DNA of 64,000 nt from Formicarius rufipectus (taxonomy: Eukaryota; Chordata; Aves; Passeriformes; Formicariidae), in assembly GCA_013399695.1 (NCBI GenBank), contig VXAU01001104.1, positions 93,707 to 157,706 on the forward strand, in the 5' to 3' direction. The notes beneath the pieces were generated by a model. It made no database searches and was not told the origin of the DNA. It saw only the letters and a program-made list of their open reading frames with translations. This document shows, piece by piece, positions 32,458 to 63,100 of this stretch (positions are counted from its first letter, which is position 1; each line of letters starts with the position of its first letter). Position numbers and translations under genes: made by a program.

Positions 32458-32931
32458 GCTCTCTCCCTGCTGTCCTTGCAGTGTCCTACCTGTGCTTTTA
32501 GTGTCCCAATTATTGCGGGCTGGGGGGGGCCAACATAGAAAGTGGGAGTTACATCTCTAAAAAGGTGCTGTTCACACCCTGCACCTTCCTTTTACCATGG
32601 CTGCAGCACTGTGTGTAATCCAGGGGAAAAGCTCAAGGCAGGGTTGAATTTAGAGCCTGCCCAGCTGTCCCTCCTGCCCCAGTGCCAGGCCAGGCTGCAG
32701 GAACCTGTGAGACTTCCTGCCCTGCTGGGCTGAGGGAGGTTCTGCCCCTTTGAAATCGATCCTGGTGGCCACGTGGAAGTTCATGCCCAGGCTGATGGGG
32801 ATTCCTTTTGGGAAGGAATTTCAGGCATTTCCTGAGCTGAAGGTCACTGTGAAGTGGAGTGACCAGGATTAAAGCCTTGGCTAAGTTGATTGAGTTTTAA
32901 AAAAAGCTTCAGGAAGTTACTTGATAATATA
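32458..32931. other. Intergenic gap between convergent SNAPC5 and MAP2K1
   Basis: About 470 bp separate the candidate poly(A) signals of the two converging genes. I see no coding sequence or repeat in it. Confidence 0.5.
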
Positions 32932-33722
32932 TTTATTAAGAGAACCCATTGCTAAACATCTGAGAGAATAAAACAATAAAGGATCTTCATACATTTTAGA
33001 CACTAAACACAGTTGTCATGAATCTTTAGGTTAAAAGAAAGCAAAGTGCTTGGATCGTTGTCTGGATTCCATAGGACATTTCCAAGAGCTAACTTTTAAA
33101 AATCAATTAGAAGGACATCACTGAACCAAAGGAGGAGGATATGTTCGAAAAATAAATATAGAAATATGAACAAGTCTACAGTTAGAACATTGCCCTGTAC
33201 ATTCCAAGAAATGCAGAGCTCTTGCCTTCTTCACCTGGAAAGAGAGATCTCTGAACAAGAGCACAAGTGGAACCCTCAGGCCTAACCCTTCAGGGCCAGC
33301 TGGGCAGCAGCAAAGCTCGACAGACACTGGGAGCATCCCTATCCCGTTCTGCAGGGGACACCGGGGAAAGCGTGATTGAAGTACCAACGATTGACAGAGA
33401 GTCTTCAGAGAGTCCAAACAAGCTGGGAGGGGGGGCAAACCCCTCTCCCCAGGGATGTTTTCATTAAGAAAGAATATCCATAGTCACCTAAAATCAGCAA
33501 GCACTGGAACTCACACAGCTCACGGTTTGGTCAGTAAACGAACGGGACCCGATACGATACCAATTAGTTTAGGAGAGGACTGAAAACCGTTTGGCACATG
33601 CTATCAAGACATTCTTCCTCGAGAGGTGAAATACAGGTTGGAACAGGTAGAAGCTGAGGGGAGGGGGCCAGAGGAGCAGCGTTGTCCCCAGGAATGCTCC
33701 CCAGGGAGGAGTGTGGCCCAGC
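32932..33722 (-). other. MAP2K1: Probable MAP2K1 3' UTR and poly(A) signal
   Basis: TTTATT at 32932-32937 is AATAAA on the minus strand, about 790 nt after the MAP2K1 stop codon. The sequence between is non-coding on the minus strand. The human 3' UTR has a similar order of length. Confidence 0.6.
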
Positions 33723-49639
<15,917 letters not shown>

Positions 49640-52600
49640 CTGCAGCACAGAGAGAGGACAGTACGTCACTGAGCTGGGCTCAGCCAGCAGTGCTGAGGAG
49701 GGAGAGCCAAGGAGCACCAAGCCAGACAACAAATCCACTGCGGTGACCTGAAGGTGTCAGGTGCGCTATGACCACCACAGATGGGGCACTGCAGCTCTGG
49801 TTTAAGCAAAGAGTGTTTTATTCCAGATAAAGCAAAACCAAACACGTGACAGCCCCAGTTGCCCCATCCCTGAGGTTCTGCCCAAACCCACGTGGAGTTT
49901 CGCTCCCCCCACACCTGGCTCAGTGACTGATTTCTGGTCTGAGCTCCTGAAGCACAGCATGGCACTGCAGCTATTTTTAGTTGGGTGTCCTCAAGGTTGG
50001 GGTGTAATTTCCTACAGAGTTTGTCTAAGTGCTCTGTCTACTGATTTTCACATAACTAGTAATTCATTCAGAAGCTTCTTACTTAAATAACAGTAAAAAG
50101 TCACCAAGCGCAGCCAAACACTCTTTAAAAAAACATGGTCACTGGAAATATGAAAGTCTTCTGCTCCAAAGTTTTAAGCTGATTTTTCCTTTTGTTTAAG
50201 GGCACAGAAACCCAGTTTTAACACCACTAAGCAATATAAAATAGAAATACAAAAACTTTTAACAGCAGTTAAATTTGGGACTACAGACACAAGTCCAGTT
50301 TTCCAGGAAGATTTTTAATAACTTCAGTTCCTATGGAAACGCTTCATTCCAAGAGGACAACTTGAAAGCTCATTTGAAATTTCCTGCTTCCAACTGCAAC
50401 AATGAGCTGCTTCAGGAGTAAGTATTTAACAGCAAACACTTGCTTTGCTTCCCAAAGTTAATGCAACATTCCCAGGGAATAGTGTCCCTCAGATGAAAAA
50501 CTTGAGGGAGAAGATCTACACTGGAGGACAAACTACTTTCCATCAAAAAAGAATAATTGAATTTCACCACCAACAAAGACAAGTGTTTCCATCCATCACT
50601 TCCTACAGTGTTAACTTCAAGCCATGTTGTACAAAGGGACACCCAGTGAGGGGCTGCTCAGGTTGGTTCTCCATGAACGATGACAGATAAACCCCAGGCT
50701 TCACTGGAAGACAGAATGATGGGATAAAACCCCTCCAAAAAACCCCAAGAGCCTGCACTTCCAGGCAGGAAAACAATAATCCCTCAGAGGAGTAAAAGAG
50801 AGGAAGAGAAGGAGGCCCCTGATGGGGAGGGAACCCTGCCCATGGGTTGGTTTGACATTCAGCAGTCCAAGCAAAGAGGGGCAGGCACCGAGCTCCACTG
50901 GGTCATTTTTCCCCCAGCAGAGCAAACAAAGCCCAGCCTGAGGTCACAGTGAAGTGACTGCCCTAGAACCCAGATGAACCAGGATCTCCCCTCACTGTGA
51001 TCACAGGACACAAGCTGAGGCAAAGTTAAGCACCCCTTATTTTCCTGCAATAAATTCCAGAAGCATGAATGGAAGGCACAAACTCCCTATTTCACCCTAA
51101 ACCTTCCCACTGTTGTGAGACACAGAACTCACACCTTTATCACTGTTTATGAGTTTTGAGCAGGAATTTGTTGTCATTTTAGGGATTACTGGGGCATGTG
51201 GAAGAGTAAGAATCTAGGGACACAGGAACAGGATGCAGCAAGGCTTTTCTTGCTGTGCTTTGAAGGAAACAGTTATTCTCTCACACACAGGGAGGTTTCT
51301 GCCCTTGGAGACAACACAGAGATGCTCCAGCACAGTGACTTGGAGCAGACAGTGCTGGGGTGATGGAACAAAACACTCATCATGCTGCTGCTTCAGTAAC
51401 CAAAACTTTGCCAGTTTATCACATCTCTTCACTCTGATGTTTGCTTGGATAAAGATTTTTTGTTTGTTTTAAAAATTGCCTGTTTCAATCTAAATAAACT
51501 CTGCATTCACTTAAAAGAGGCATTTCCCTCTTGAGAGCATGAATTATTGCTGGGGTCCTGCTCCACCACCAGTCATGGGATTGCAGAGGCTCTCCCAGAG
51601 GGGAAGGAACTGATCCCAGGAATTGCAGCACACCATGTCACTCCACGTGGAGTTTGGCCACCAGCAAAAGCACCAGAAGTTCTGAGCCCTCTGGTAAAAC
51701 CTTCCTTACTTGCAGTGAGGAGCTGTGAAGTTCTCAGAGCCCACTTGAGATTTTCACTTCCAATTCTCTTAACTGCAAACTAAATTAACCCAAAGACCGC
51801 TTGGGAAAGGTATTAGCCCCATAAATGCATTGTCAGGGTCACTGTTCAGAATGGAACTATAATATCTTCAGTTAGTTTTTATGATAAGAGTGGAATTATG
51901 ATTAGTTTTATGACAATTGAATGACAGACAAGAGGAAAGAATTGATTTTTTTCCTTCTGGTCCTTTGCTTGAAGCACTAAATATTAATCAAATTAAACTG
52001 TAAATAGATAAGTAAAAAGAGTACTTTTGTCATCAAAATTGGTGGTGGGAATATCCCCTGAGCACTCCCAGGAGGCAGGATTTCAGCAGTTCCAGTTTTT
52101 AACTCAAACTACCCCAAGAACACTTCTCTGACTGGTAACTAGGACTGTTACCTGGCCCCTCCCCACGTGAAAGCATCACAAGTTGCAGCGTAAAGCACAA
52201 AGAAACAGGTGGGCAAGGAAATAATTGCATGTTGAGTTTCACAAATTGAATGAAAGCACACAGAAAACACAGGAGAGGGAATACTTAGGACACCACAAAA
52301 ACATGAAGCCTCGGCAGCTAAAAGTAGCAGCACACTCCTGTGTGCTCCACAGGGAGCACGAGGAGTTACTTAATCTTATGTAAAACTTTTATTCAGAGAC
52401 AGAGATTCCATTAAAATTCATCCCCATCACCTGCTGCAGAGCTGGAGCTGTGTTTTTCACTGTCAAGGCCCTGAGCCTTTGCCAGAGATCCATCAAAGCA
52501 GGAGGTGCTCAGCTCAGCTCACTCAGGGCTTTGCCCTGTGCCAGGCACTGCTCTCAAGCCACAGGTTCTGTGGATTTCCTGCTCCTGCTTGGAAAGCCCA

Positions 52601-54646
52601 GCACACACCAAAGGTGCTGCACTGGGTGGGGTGCCAGGGGAGGTCAGGTGGGCACCAGGGTGATCTCTGAGAACACCATCAGTAAGCATGGCCTGACTCA
52701 GCTGGCACAAGGGCACGGATGGGCTGCAGAGCCAGCCCACAGCACCTCTGCAGGAAGGGCAGTGTGTCCACACAAAGCTGTGGCAAGAGCCTTCTCTGCC
52801 ACACCACATGGGAAGTTAAAGAAAACACCCTCTCAGGGTGGGCTGGTTGTTCCTTCCCCTGCTCCAGGTGCAGGAATTCTCAACACCCAGCCCTGAGCAG
52901 GGAGGATCCTTCCTGCTAAGTCAACACTTCCTCCTCCCTGTGCCCAGGGAGGTGCCCTGGCCTCCAGGTCAGGAGGCACCTCCCTCACCTGCCAAGGACA
53001 AAGGACACCCCAGAGCACACAGACACACCAGAGCTTCCCAGAACAGCCCCTGGTGAGTGCCCAGAAAGTTCACCACTGGCCCTGTGCACCTGAGATCCCA
53101 GGGGAACCCACGCCCAGCCCTCCTGGGGAGGAGACAAGGGTTTTCCAGGGAGAAAGTGTGGGATCCTGGGAGCTTTGCTGACTCACCTGGGTGGAAGCTC
53201 TCTGGGATCTTTACATTGTCTCACCTCCCCTTCTGAAAGTGGCCAAAAGTGGATGCTCAGGAGAACAGAGTGGTGGGTGGCCACAAGTGCACAGCAACAC
53301 CCTGAGCGAGTCCTGGTCTGCCCATCCCATTCTCTGCTGCCCAGAGGGGCAAAAGCTCTGATCCACAAACTCCTGCCTGGACAAGGTGTGTCACAACCAC
53401 CACCCCCTCCCCAGGTCACTCTGTGAGCCCATCATACTTCCCTTTAAGGCTGATTTTTTCAGACTTTCTTTTTAAACACCAACTGCCCCCCAACCCAGAT
53501 TTCTAAGCACTGTAAACACGTGCCCATCACACCCAGGCAGTGCAGGGACACAGCAGGGACTGGGGGGCAGTGAATAAACCTGCATCTCCTGGGGCAGGGA
53601 ACAGCAACACAGAGCTCTCAGCTCCTGATTCTGGTGACAGGCCACCCCAGCCCCGAGGAAAACACTCCTGGAGCAGATGCAGCAACGTTTTAGAGTGCAC
53701 TTGCTCTCTTTTAAGCAGTAATGAGAGGAGAAATGCTGCCTTTAGTGTGCTAGCACATAATGGCCTAACAAAACCCAGAAAATAAATCCTTTATTCGTGC
53801 CAATACCCCAGATCCCAAGGAGTTTGGGGTTTTAATTCACAGTAGTGATAAGTTAATCACACACTCAACCCCTAAAGGCTACAGCAAAGCTGTAACTCAG
53901 CTCCAAACTCTAGTTCAGAGAGAGAAAAAAAAGAAATGCAGTGATGGAGGGGGGAAAGGCTGACAGTTTTTAGCAGTAATTTGTCAAATATCTGTTCAAA
54001 GCCATTACTACCAGTTTTGCAAGCTGAACAATTAGCACTGAGTGAAAGCACCAGAAGTACTTTGGCTTTCAGCTCTCCTGCCACACGGGGATACAGGCTT
54101 GGGGGCTGTTTGCCACAGCACTGACAGCAATGCTTTCCCCAAGCCCACACAGCTGTCAATTCAGAGGAGAAAGTAGGCAGCTCACTACATAATTTCCATG
54201 AACAACCTCAATCAGGGAGCTGAAATTAAGTATTAGGAACATGAAGACGTTGTGTGGCTTTGAGAACACAGACTACAACGTTGTGTGACTGTGCCAACCC
54301 TGGGCAACCAGACAAACTCTTATTAAACTTCTCCTTTACCCAAGAACAGCCCACAGAGTAAGAGGGAAGACAAACAATTCCACAAGGCTCACAGCTTAGT
54401 GCCCAGGTGTGTATCTGGGCTAAGTCCAGTGCAGCCTCATAAAACCTGCAGTTAAAACATCTCCAAAGATCCAAATTCCCTGTAAAACCCAAAGGAGTCT
54501 GTTTTGGAAAGACACAGTTTTTCAGCTCCTGTTTATTTCCAATCCTTGCAATGTCTTAGAGGTTCTTTGTAGGTCCTTGCATTTCAGAGGGAGTATGACC
54601 ACCCAAGACACCTGCTGCTTTCCAGCATGGATTTTAACATCTGGAC

Positions 54647-54870
54647 AATCAGAATCCCAGACTGGAGGAACCTTAAACACCATCATGTTCAATCCCCTGC
54701 CATGAGCAGAGACACCTCCCACCAGCCCAGGTGGCTCCAAGCCCTGTCCAACCTGGCCTTGGACACTTCCAAGGATGAGGCAGCCACAGCTTCTCTGCCC
54801 ACCCTGTGCCAGGGCCTGCCCACCCTCCCAGGGAAGGATTTTTCCCTAATTTCTAACACACCATCCACTT
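54647..54870 (-). mobile_element. CR1 LINE 3' fragment in MAP2K1 intron 1
   Basis: The plus strand reads 'cagaatcccagactggagg', 'caccagcccaggtggctcc', 'ctggccttggacacttcc' and 'ctcccagggaaggattttt', the reverse complement of a CR1 3' region. It is truncated, without an ORF, and very similar in layout to 1700-1940. Confidence 0.85.
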
Positions 54871-57800
54871 CCACACTGCACAGACACAGCAGGGCACAGA
54901 GAAGATTTCCCAGTAAGAGTGAGGCACTTGATTAAAATCTATGTGACATGACCCCAAGTCTCCTGTTGAGGCTCCAACCAACACCACATCCAAACTTCAA
55001 GAACCCCTCCTAGGTTGAGTTGCTGGGGAGGGATCTTTGCTTTAGGCGTCCCTCTCTTTTCCTTTGGCCCAACCACTACCCCATTGAATATTTGGGACTA
55101 TTTTTCCTTAACTCAGCCCACAACGTGACAGGTAACACGTGTGAATTGAAGACAGAGCTCCCAACACCAGCATGGCACAGACAGTGGCACAAAATCAGCC
55201 TCATGCCTTGGGTGCTTCTTCCCACCAGATGTTTTGCAGCTGTTCCCAGCCATCCCCTGGAATTCCAGCCCTTCCTGCAAGGCTCAGGCACCCCTTTGGC
55301 ACACTGAGCTCAACAGTGCAGCCAGGGGGGGTTGGGGTTTTGGTCTGAGTTCAAAGGTTTCCTCAGGACTTACTGCAGCACTCAAAGTTTGCATCTCATG
55401 TTAACAAATCCAAGAGCTAAATCTCCAGACCCAGAAATCCAAGTTTCTCACCTCTCTTTCACATACATCTGTGCACCTGCTACTGATTTCTCCCAGCCAG
55501 AACTGCACACCAGAAGGGCAAAGAACCATTTTTAAATTAGCATTTCCTTATGGACCGAAAAATGGACTTACCAGGAACTCAGAACACAACTCTGAGGACA
55601 CACAGCCCTATAAATTGTGATTATCAGCTGACACGTATTTACCCCATTCCTGCATTTCCATCATTTAATGTCTCTGAAGTGTGAGTTCCATTTCCTGCTA
55701 AAGCAAAGGACAAACGGGAGCAGTGGTGAGAGCACCTGCCCAGCTCTCTCCTGTGGCACCACAGTGATAACAGAGATGAGGTTACAGGCTCAGTTTACCA
55801 GGCCAGGGTTAGAACTGAGAGTCCCCCGAGCTGGGGCTGAGCTCAGAGCACAAACTCCATCCAGAGCCACAGTCCCCACACCAGGCACTGGGAAACTGCC
55901 ACAAGGTGCAAAAGAAAACCCAAAAAAACCCCACCAAAATGGGATTCTGAGAAAGTCAGGGATGGATGGCTGAGAGCCTGTGTTTTAAAAGCATGGATGG
56001 CATGACACAGAACATCCTCAGCACAGCCTTCTGCAGGCAGAAATGAGCACCTTGGACTCAACACTGTCCCAATACACACAGAAATATCCACACCTAAAGA
56101 CACACACATCTCTCTCCAGACAGAACACCTCTCCCCAGAATAATGCATTCTGCAAGCTGCTGACTCATCTTCCCACCACGCTGGAAAAGGCCCTGGAAAA
56201 GCACAGAACAATGCTGAGTTGTACAAAACCCTGCAAGGAAGAAAGAGCAGCTACCAGGGAGTTTGAAGGGTTTGTTTTAAAAAGCCACAAGGAGATTTTC
56301 AAGAAGACACTCATCCATCCAAAGAATCCCACACTCCTGGAATATCTGCAGCCCAGTTCCCAAAGGAAATCTCTCCAGGAAGCAAAGGAAAACGATCTCC
56401 TTCCCTCCTCACTCCTTTGGCATCTGTTGGACATGGACAACACTTGACAGGTCGTGCTGCTGCATTCCCAGGGGAGGAGCCCAGCCCCAGCTGCCAGGGG
56501 GGAATTCTGCTGGAATGCCTCTGCTCACACAGGACTCAGGATGACAAGGGCTCCTCCAGAGATGTTTGCCAGGAGGTGCTGAGCACAGAATTAGCCTTTT
56601 CCAGTTGTTCTGTCCCCGTGGGCACCAAACTGGCAGGAAGCCCCAGCGTTTGTTCCAAAGTGTAATCAAGATTTTTGTCTGGGTAATAATGAACACATAT
56701 CAAAGCTGGAACCATCTGATTGCTAATTTCTAGCCACACTTAAGTGCTCAGAGAAAAAAATGTATTGTTTCCCCTAATTTAATTCATTTATTTATTTTTT
56801 AAGTCTTTGGAAGAAAGAACCCCATCCCCAAAATTCCAACCACCTGGCCCACAATGCTGCCAGCAAACAGGGCTCCCTGCAAGAGCCGCTTTTGGGTTCT
56901 GGCAGGGCAATGTGCACCCTTTCCACAGCCCAGCCAGCCCCCAGGGCAGGGGGGACACCACAAATGCAGCTGCACAAAGAGTAACAGGGGCAGAAAGTGC
57001 AGGAGCTTTTGCACTGGGAAATGTAGAACTTCCTAACTGAGAGGGACCAAACCACCTAAAAGTGTGACTGAAGAGTTTGTCCCACAAAAAATTCCTTCCT
57101 CTGGCCATGTCAGTGCTTCTCCTGTATGTATTGAGGTACTTAGTCAAAACCCACCCTAATAACTGCCTGGTGTATCCTTGTCTCATGGAAATTCCCCACA
57201 GTTTCCACATTTGTTTTTTCTCAATTAATGCTAAAGCACAAGCCCTTCTTCCAGATTAACAACAGCAGCACTGCTGTTACACCAATAAATAATTCAACAT
57301 GTTAGGTTTCCCTGGTCCCTCTGAATCCCCTTTTTTGGCTATAGATAACACTGGGAGGCCTCACAGGTAATTTGTTCCTCAGGTAATTTGTTCCTCTTGA
57401 GACAGAGACTTGAGAGTATTCAATTAAAAGATGTGCTGCCCAGAAATGGTGGTAATTACTGAATTTCAACATATCCCACAAGTATCTCTCAGGCTGGGAA
57501 TGTGCAGTCACTTAATCCTGCAAAGGCCTGGGCTCCTGCCAAAGGAGCAGCCTCTGGTCCTGTCCTGCCCCAAGCCATTAATTCCCAAGCAATCCACTCA
57601 AAAGTAACTAAAAACACTAAAATTTCCAGCAGGAGTATTTCCCTGGCCAAATTCACCACGTGCTCAGCAATGCTGGAGGACAGACCTCCTAAAGTTCCTC
57701 TGGAGGTGCTGAGCATCCACCTGAGGCTGGAAAAGCAGCTCCAGGAACCACAGCACAGCCAGGGAGCAGGAGCTTGCACAAGCCTCATTGGGCAATCCCA

Positions 57801-60119
57801 CCTCTGACTATCTGCACAACCAGCTCAGAGCACAAGAGAAGCAGCTGGGCCCATGATTACAGCTCTGCTTTCCTCACCAACATTTATTTTTACACCCAGT
57901 TTTTATTTAACTCTCCCAAACCCACTGAAACTTTTTGAAAAAACTCAAGTATTCCTCCATTTCTGTAACTGTCCTCAAATAGGATTGTCAGAACCCAACA
58001 AGACAGTATAAAATGTCTTAAAATCTTTCCTACATCCAGAATTGTCAACTCAAAGCTGCCCAAAGCAGGTCCATGTGCACTTGCATTAATTCCTGTACTC
58101 GTGGTGCACACTTGCAGGTTTTGTCAGCACACTCATCCAGAAATAATCCAAGAAGTCACTGAAGTGCTGCAGGCTCTTACTTTTCATTATTTTATTAGAA
58201 CACACCACATGTTCTATTAGTTTACTTAAGTAACATTAAAATGCTGTTTCTGATTCAGTGAAGGCTCATGCACATTAGAAGAGAAAGCTGTGCAGGAGTA
58301 TATTTTAATCTAAAAATCTCTCTCATACCACATGCACTTGGAAGCTTGGTTAATCCTTCAGTAGTAAAGGGTAATAAAAGGGAAAGTTTCTGATTTTTTA
58401 AAAAACATTTACAAGCTTGCAGTAATTCTGTGTACATATTGAATGCAACTGCAGTCTGGTCAGTCCTAGAATTCCAGGGTCTAATCCTCCAGAACAGCAC
58501 ACACAGGCAAAAAGCCCCCCTGGAGTCCAAGGAATTCCACAGGGGAAAAAATGACAGCACAGAAAAATCCCCCCTGAAGCAAGGCAGGAGTGACCCAGCA
58601 ACCATGAAAATCAACAGCCCTGAAAACTCAGCCATGCCCAAGCAAACTGCCCCAAAAATCACCCCGTGAAAGACAAACCCTCCGAGCAGAAGATCCTCTG
58701 GGGCAAAGCCCACGGTGGAAAGGGAAGGCCCATGAAACCCAAAGCACAAAGCTTGGGTGGGGGGGGAGTGTGACCACCCCCTTCTCCCCTCCAAAACCAA
58801 ACTCAAGTGCCCTCCAAAAAGGCTCTGGCAGATGAGGAAGCTGCAGGAGGCACAGGGAGGAAGCAAAGCGGGGTGTGAACCGGAGCGGAACCGGTTCTGC
58901 ACAGCCCCCAGCTCTGCTGTGCCCCCCCCCCCATGGGCAGGGGCACCCAAGGGGCACCCAGGGCCACTCAGGCCCTCCTGAAGTGCAGCTGAACCAGAAT
59001 AAACAGCACCAACAAGAAGAGGCTGACTAGTTCATGCCTAAACTGGGACTGGAATGTGCACTCAGCCATTTCCACCAAATCACCCCCTGGCTGGAGCAGC
59101 TCTAAGGTACAGCTTTATGATAATTGAGGCTTTAAAAAGGGAGAACCCCTGAAAAGGGTGCCTGATGACCTGGCTCCACTCACAGGTGGAGCTGTGGATT
59201 CTCTTCCTTTTCCAAGCGAAAATACAGTCCCTAAGGTGAGGATCCCTGGAGAGCATCTGAAATTCCTCTCCAAGAGCCAGGTCTTTACAGCACAGGCAGA
59301 GAAGGTGCAAACTCTGCTGTCTCCTCTCCTTGCTTACATTTTTCTCTAATTAAACACAAACTCCTACTGCATCTCACTGTGTCCCATCTGAGATTCACAG
59401 AGAGCACAGCTCAGGCTCGACCTGGGAGAGACCATTGTTGTCAAAACAGATGGAGCATTTTGGAATGAAAAACAGAATTAAAAAGAAAGACACTTCAATC
59501 CCAACATGTCAGAACTCATACAAGTCAGTGGCACTCAATTTAAAACAAAAGTAAATTTGTTTTCATTTTTGTGTTTCATCAAACCCCAGGCACTTCTGGG
59601 AGGTTTAGGTTGTAACACCAGATAAAAAGTCAGGGTTTAGAGCAGTTGGTTTGTAGACAAATCCAAATGTGACTGAAAATGCCCCAGGAACAGCAATCAC
59701 AAAGCAGCTCTTCTGCAATTAAAAGTTTTAAGCAGTGACAAACATGAATTCTGCAGCAAACTCTTCCACCGTGACAAATGAACTAAACCAAGAATTGCAG
59801 GACACATTTGGATGGTTTTGTTCCACTGCAAAGTGTGTTGCATTGACTATTGGTTTCCCTTTTCCAAGGAAGTACTTTGGAAACAGGCTGTGAATACATT
59901 GTATTCTCTGCATTATATGCCAAGACATTCTAATTCATTAAACATAAATTAAGATCTCAAGGCACACGTTCAATCCATTTTTTTTCTCTGTGTGTGCTTC
60001 TGGACATGGGCATATTTAAATTTTAATGCCCTTTGCTGAGATCAGTGCAACACTCCAGAACTCATTACTCAGTCTAAGTTACAGACAACAGGTTTGGATG
60101 AATAAAAAGGACTGGATTT

Positions 60120-60155
60120 AAAAAAAAAATAATATATATATATATATATATATAT
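60120..60155. repeat. A-run and (TA)n microsatellite
   Basis: Nine or more A followed by about 12 TA units. Confidence 0.95.
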
Positions 60156-63100
60156 CACAGGGCTCTACCCAGAGAACTCCTGCATTTTGTGCCATCTCCA
60201 TAAAAAGCACTTTAAATAACTTAATCATGTCTAGATAATTGTTTAGAATTTCTTTAAAAAAATCAAGTACCTCTTTGGATCTTGTTATGTATAAATTTTT
60301 AGAAGCCAAACCAGTTAATCAGTGAGAATTTCTTGTGCCTGTAATGCACCAACACCATGAGCTGTTCAGGTTTTTGGGGATGAGCCATTATAAGACTCAA
60401 CATGTCAGAGAAAGCAGAAAGCAAAGCTGGGAACAATAAAGTACCTCATTTTGGTTCTGCCACCTCAGAGAACTGGTAGGTGGCTGTTTAATATTAGTTA
60501 TGTTTTCACACAGGCTAAGAAAAAAACAAAGCAAACACCTAAAACATGTACCTCAATATAACATCTGATTTAAGACAATATAAAATGTTATTTAAGATAT
60601 AAAAATCTAACTGAAGCCTTCCTTATCTGACATTCAGTGTCCCGTGTAGAGCAAGCTCAAAAACTGCTTGTGCTATTTGCATTTGACATCAGATTTACTT
60701 TCTCACTGTCAACAGGACCGTGCCCTCTGCCTTCCTGTTTTTTAAAGATGCAATTAGAGAATGCCATGAAGTACCTCTGTTTCCAGGAGAACAAAACCTC
60801 CATTGTAATACAGAAAGTGGCATTACCTCAAAACCTGCCTCCTTCCAGAGTTTTTACTTCACCTTCTGGGCCCGGTTTGGCTTTAGAGAGACAAGAATTG
60901 GGCGACAACTGTCAGATATTCAAAGCAACGGGAGGTCAGAAGTTCGAAGGGAACACAAAGTGGAGATGGGTTCTGGTTTCCTTTGGCTATTTAGACACTA
61001 AACCTCCCCAGCACCTCCAGCCCAAAGACTACTACTCCTATTCATTTTCTTTCAGGCTTGTTTGGTTGGGGTTTTTCCCCTTGTTCTCTGCAGAACCTCT
61101 GCACAATTACAAATGTGCAGCTCTAGAAGCAGCAGAATGAAATTAAAGCTGCAGCTGAGCAGTGTCATCGTGGTTTCTGAGGATGTGAAGGAACACAGAG
61201 CTGGGGAGCAGCAAAGTCCAGCTCTCTGTGCAGGCACGGCTCAGTGGGAAGTGTCAAAAACAGAAGTGAAGCTCAGGGCACAGGAAAACCTTTCACTAAG
61301 TTGTCTCAGTTGTCCAAGAGGGCAGAGCCAGGCATCTGGAAGGCCCCAGAGAAAACCACAACATCCTGTGCATGTCATTCAAGTAATCGCTACAAATAAC
61401 AAAATCTGTTGTCAGAGAAAAACATTGTGAAAGTTTCATTAAAGTGCTTATTTATACACTTACATTGAAATTGCAAGTGCCCTAAGTCCCCTTTATACAT
61501 TGCCAGGAAAAAACAAAACAAAACAAAGGGATAAAAAAAGAGAGAAAGAAAAAAGAGTCAAGAGTCATAGAGATGAGACCACCCCCTTACAGCCCTACAC
61601 CTCACCCCATAAGCTTTGCCTGACTCGGGTCAATGAGTTCCCATCTCCAAATAAGGATGAGACAGAGGAGCAGGCACAAATGGAAAGCAGCACATCCTGC
61701 ATCATCCAGCCCTTCTTTCATTCCCTCCCTTTCCCCTTCCCTTCTGCCAGGAAGTCTCAGTCTCAGATGTCCTCATTCCTAAGAGCATTAATGAGTTACA
61801 GAGCCTTCCCCCTGTGACAGAGAGAAAGTCTCTGAATTCCAGGCTGGAACTGCCCTGGCCCCGGCACATCCGCTTGGTGCGGTGCCAGCAGCGCCTTTGG
61901 GCCTAAAGAACTTCCTTCCTCCTGGATGTCTGGGTCCTCCTGCACTCCCAGGCTGGAATCTCATCCCTGGGAATCCTTCTTTCACTCAGCCCAGTCATCT
62001 GAGCCCTCTCCATCCCTCTCCTCTCCCCGGAGCGTTTGCAGAAGGGCAGGTTTGGCCACGGGGCAAGGAAAAGAGGCTCACACAGAACTGCAGGGCAGCA
62101 GGCACAGAGTTTCAGGAGTGTCAGTGTGGCAGGGCAGGGATGCAGGGAACACTGGGAATGCTGGATGGTGCACAAACACCTCCCCTATGGAATTCAGGCA
62201 ACAGCCAGAGGGGGAAAGCACAGAGCAGGAGGGGAGGGGGGGGGGGAACAAACCACCTCACAGATGAAGGAAATTAAAAACAAGACTGTCTGCATCTCAA
62301 CTCCAGCAACATTTCCAAATTCTGGTGCAACTATAATTTGCTAGTTGAGATCTTTCACAATGAGGGTTTAATATTAGCAGGATGAGGGGATATTTCCATC
62401 ATTAATTAATCCTGGCTGTTTATAGGACTACTGGTGGCTGAATTTACTTTCACTAAGCTACTTCTTTTAAAAATACAGAACATCTCTAAGCCTGGCAAAA
62501 GCTGGTGTAAGACCTTCCATATGACAAAGAAGACACACACATACTCCCCCAGCCACATCAACACACAGAGCAGAAAATGGAGCAAGACAGGACTCAACAC
62601 TCCCAGGAGTCTCCAGAGGTTTCCAACAGGTGAATGATTATCAGACATGTGAAAGCAATTTAAAGTTAATGACACTCCATGAGGGAAGAGATAGGATATT
62701 TAATATATTGCCAGCGACGTGATTAACCTCAGGTACTACAATCAGCAAGTGGTTGGTGTATCAGGTTTATTCTACAGAACATGACTATTATGCAAAGAGA
62801 TCCCTGAGGACTAAAGGAACACATCCCCACCTGCCTTGAAGAAAATCAGCTGGGAAAAGCTACACAGGCAACTACAAACTATCAGTATTTTCCCCCTGTC
62901 AATCCAGAACAAAAGCTGCATAATATTGAGATCATAATGCTTAGATACAATCAGCAACTCCTGCCAAAGAACAGCTTTCAAACAGCTCATCTCTTAGTTC
63001 ATCATCAAAAGAGTTTGCTAGAAATGTCACAGCTGGAGCTCCTCGATGCTGAATTTTTTACTTTTTGGGAGGTGTTGGCTCCTTGTTGGAGTTACATTTC

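Noticed and set aside
60637..61140. 167-codon plus-strand frame in MAP2K1 intron 1
   Set aside because: No recognisable domain or splice structure; treated as chance.
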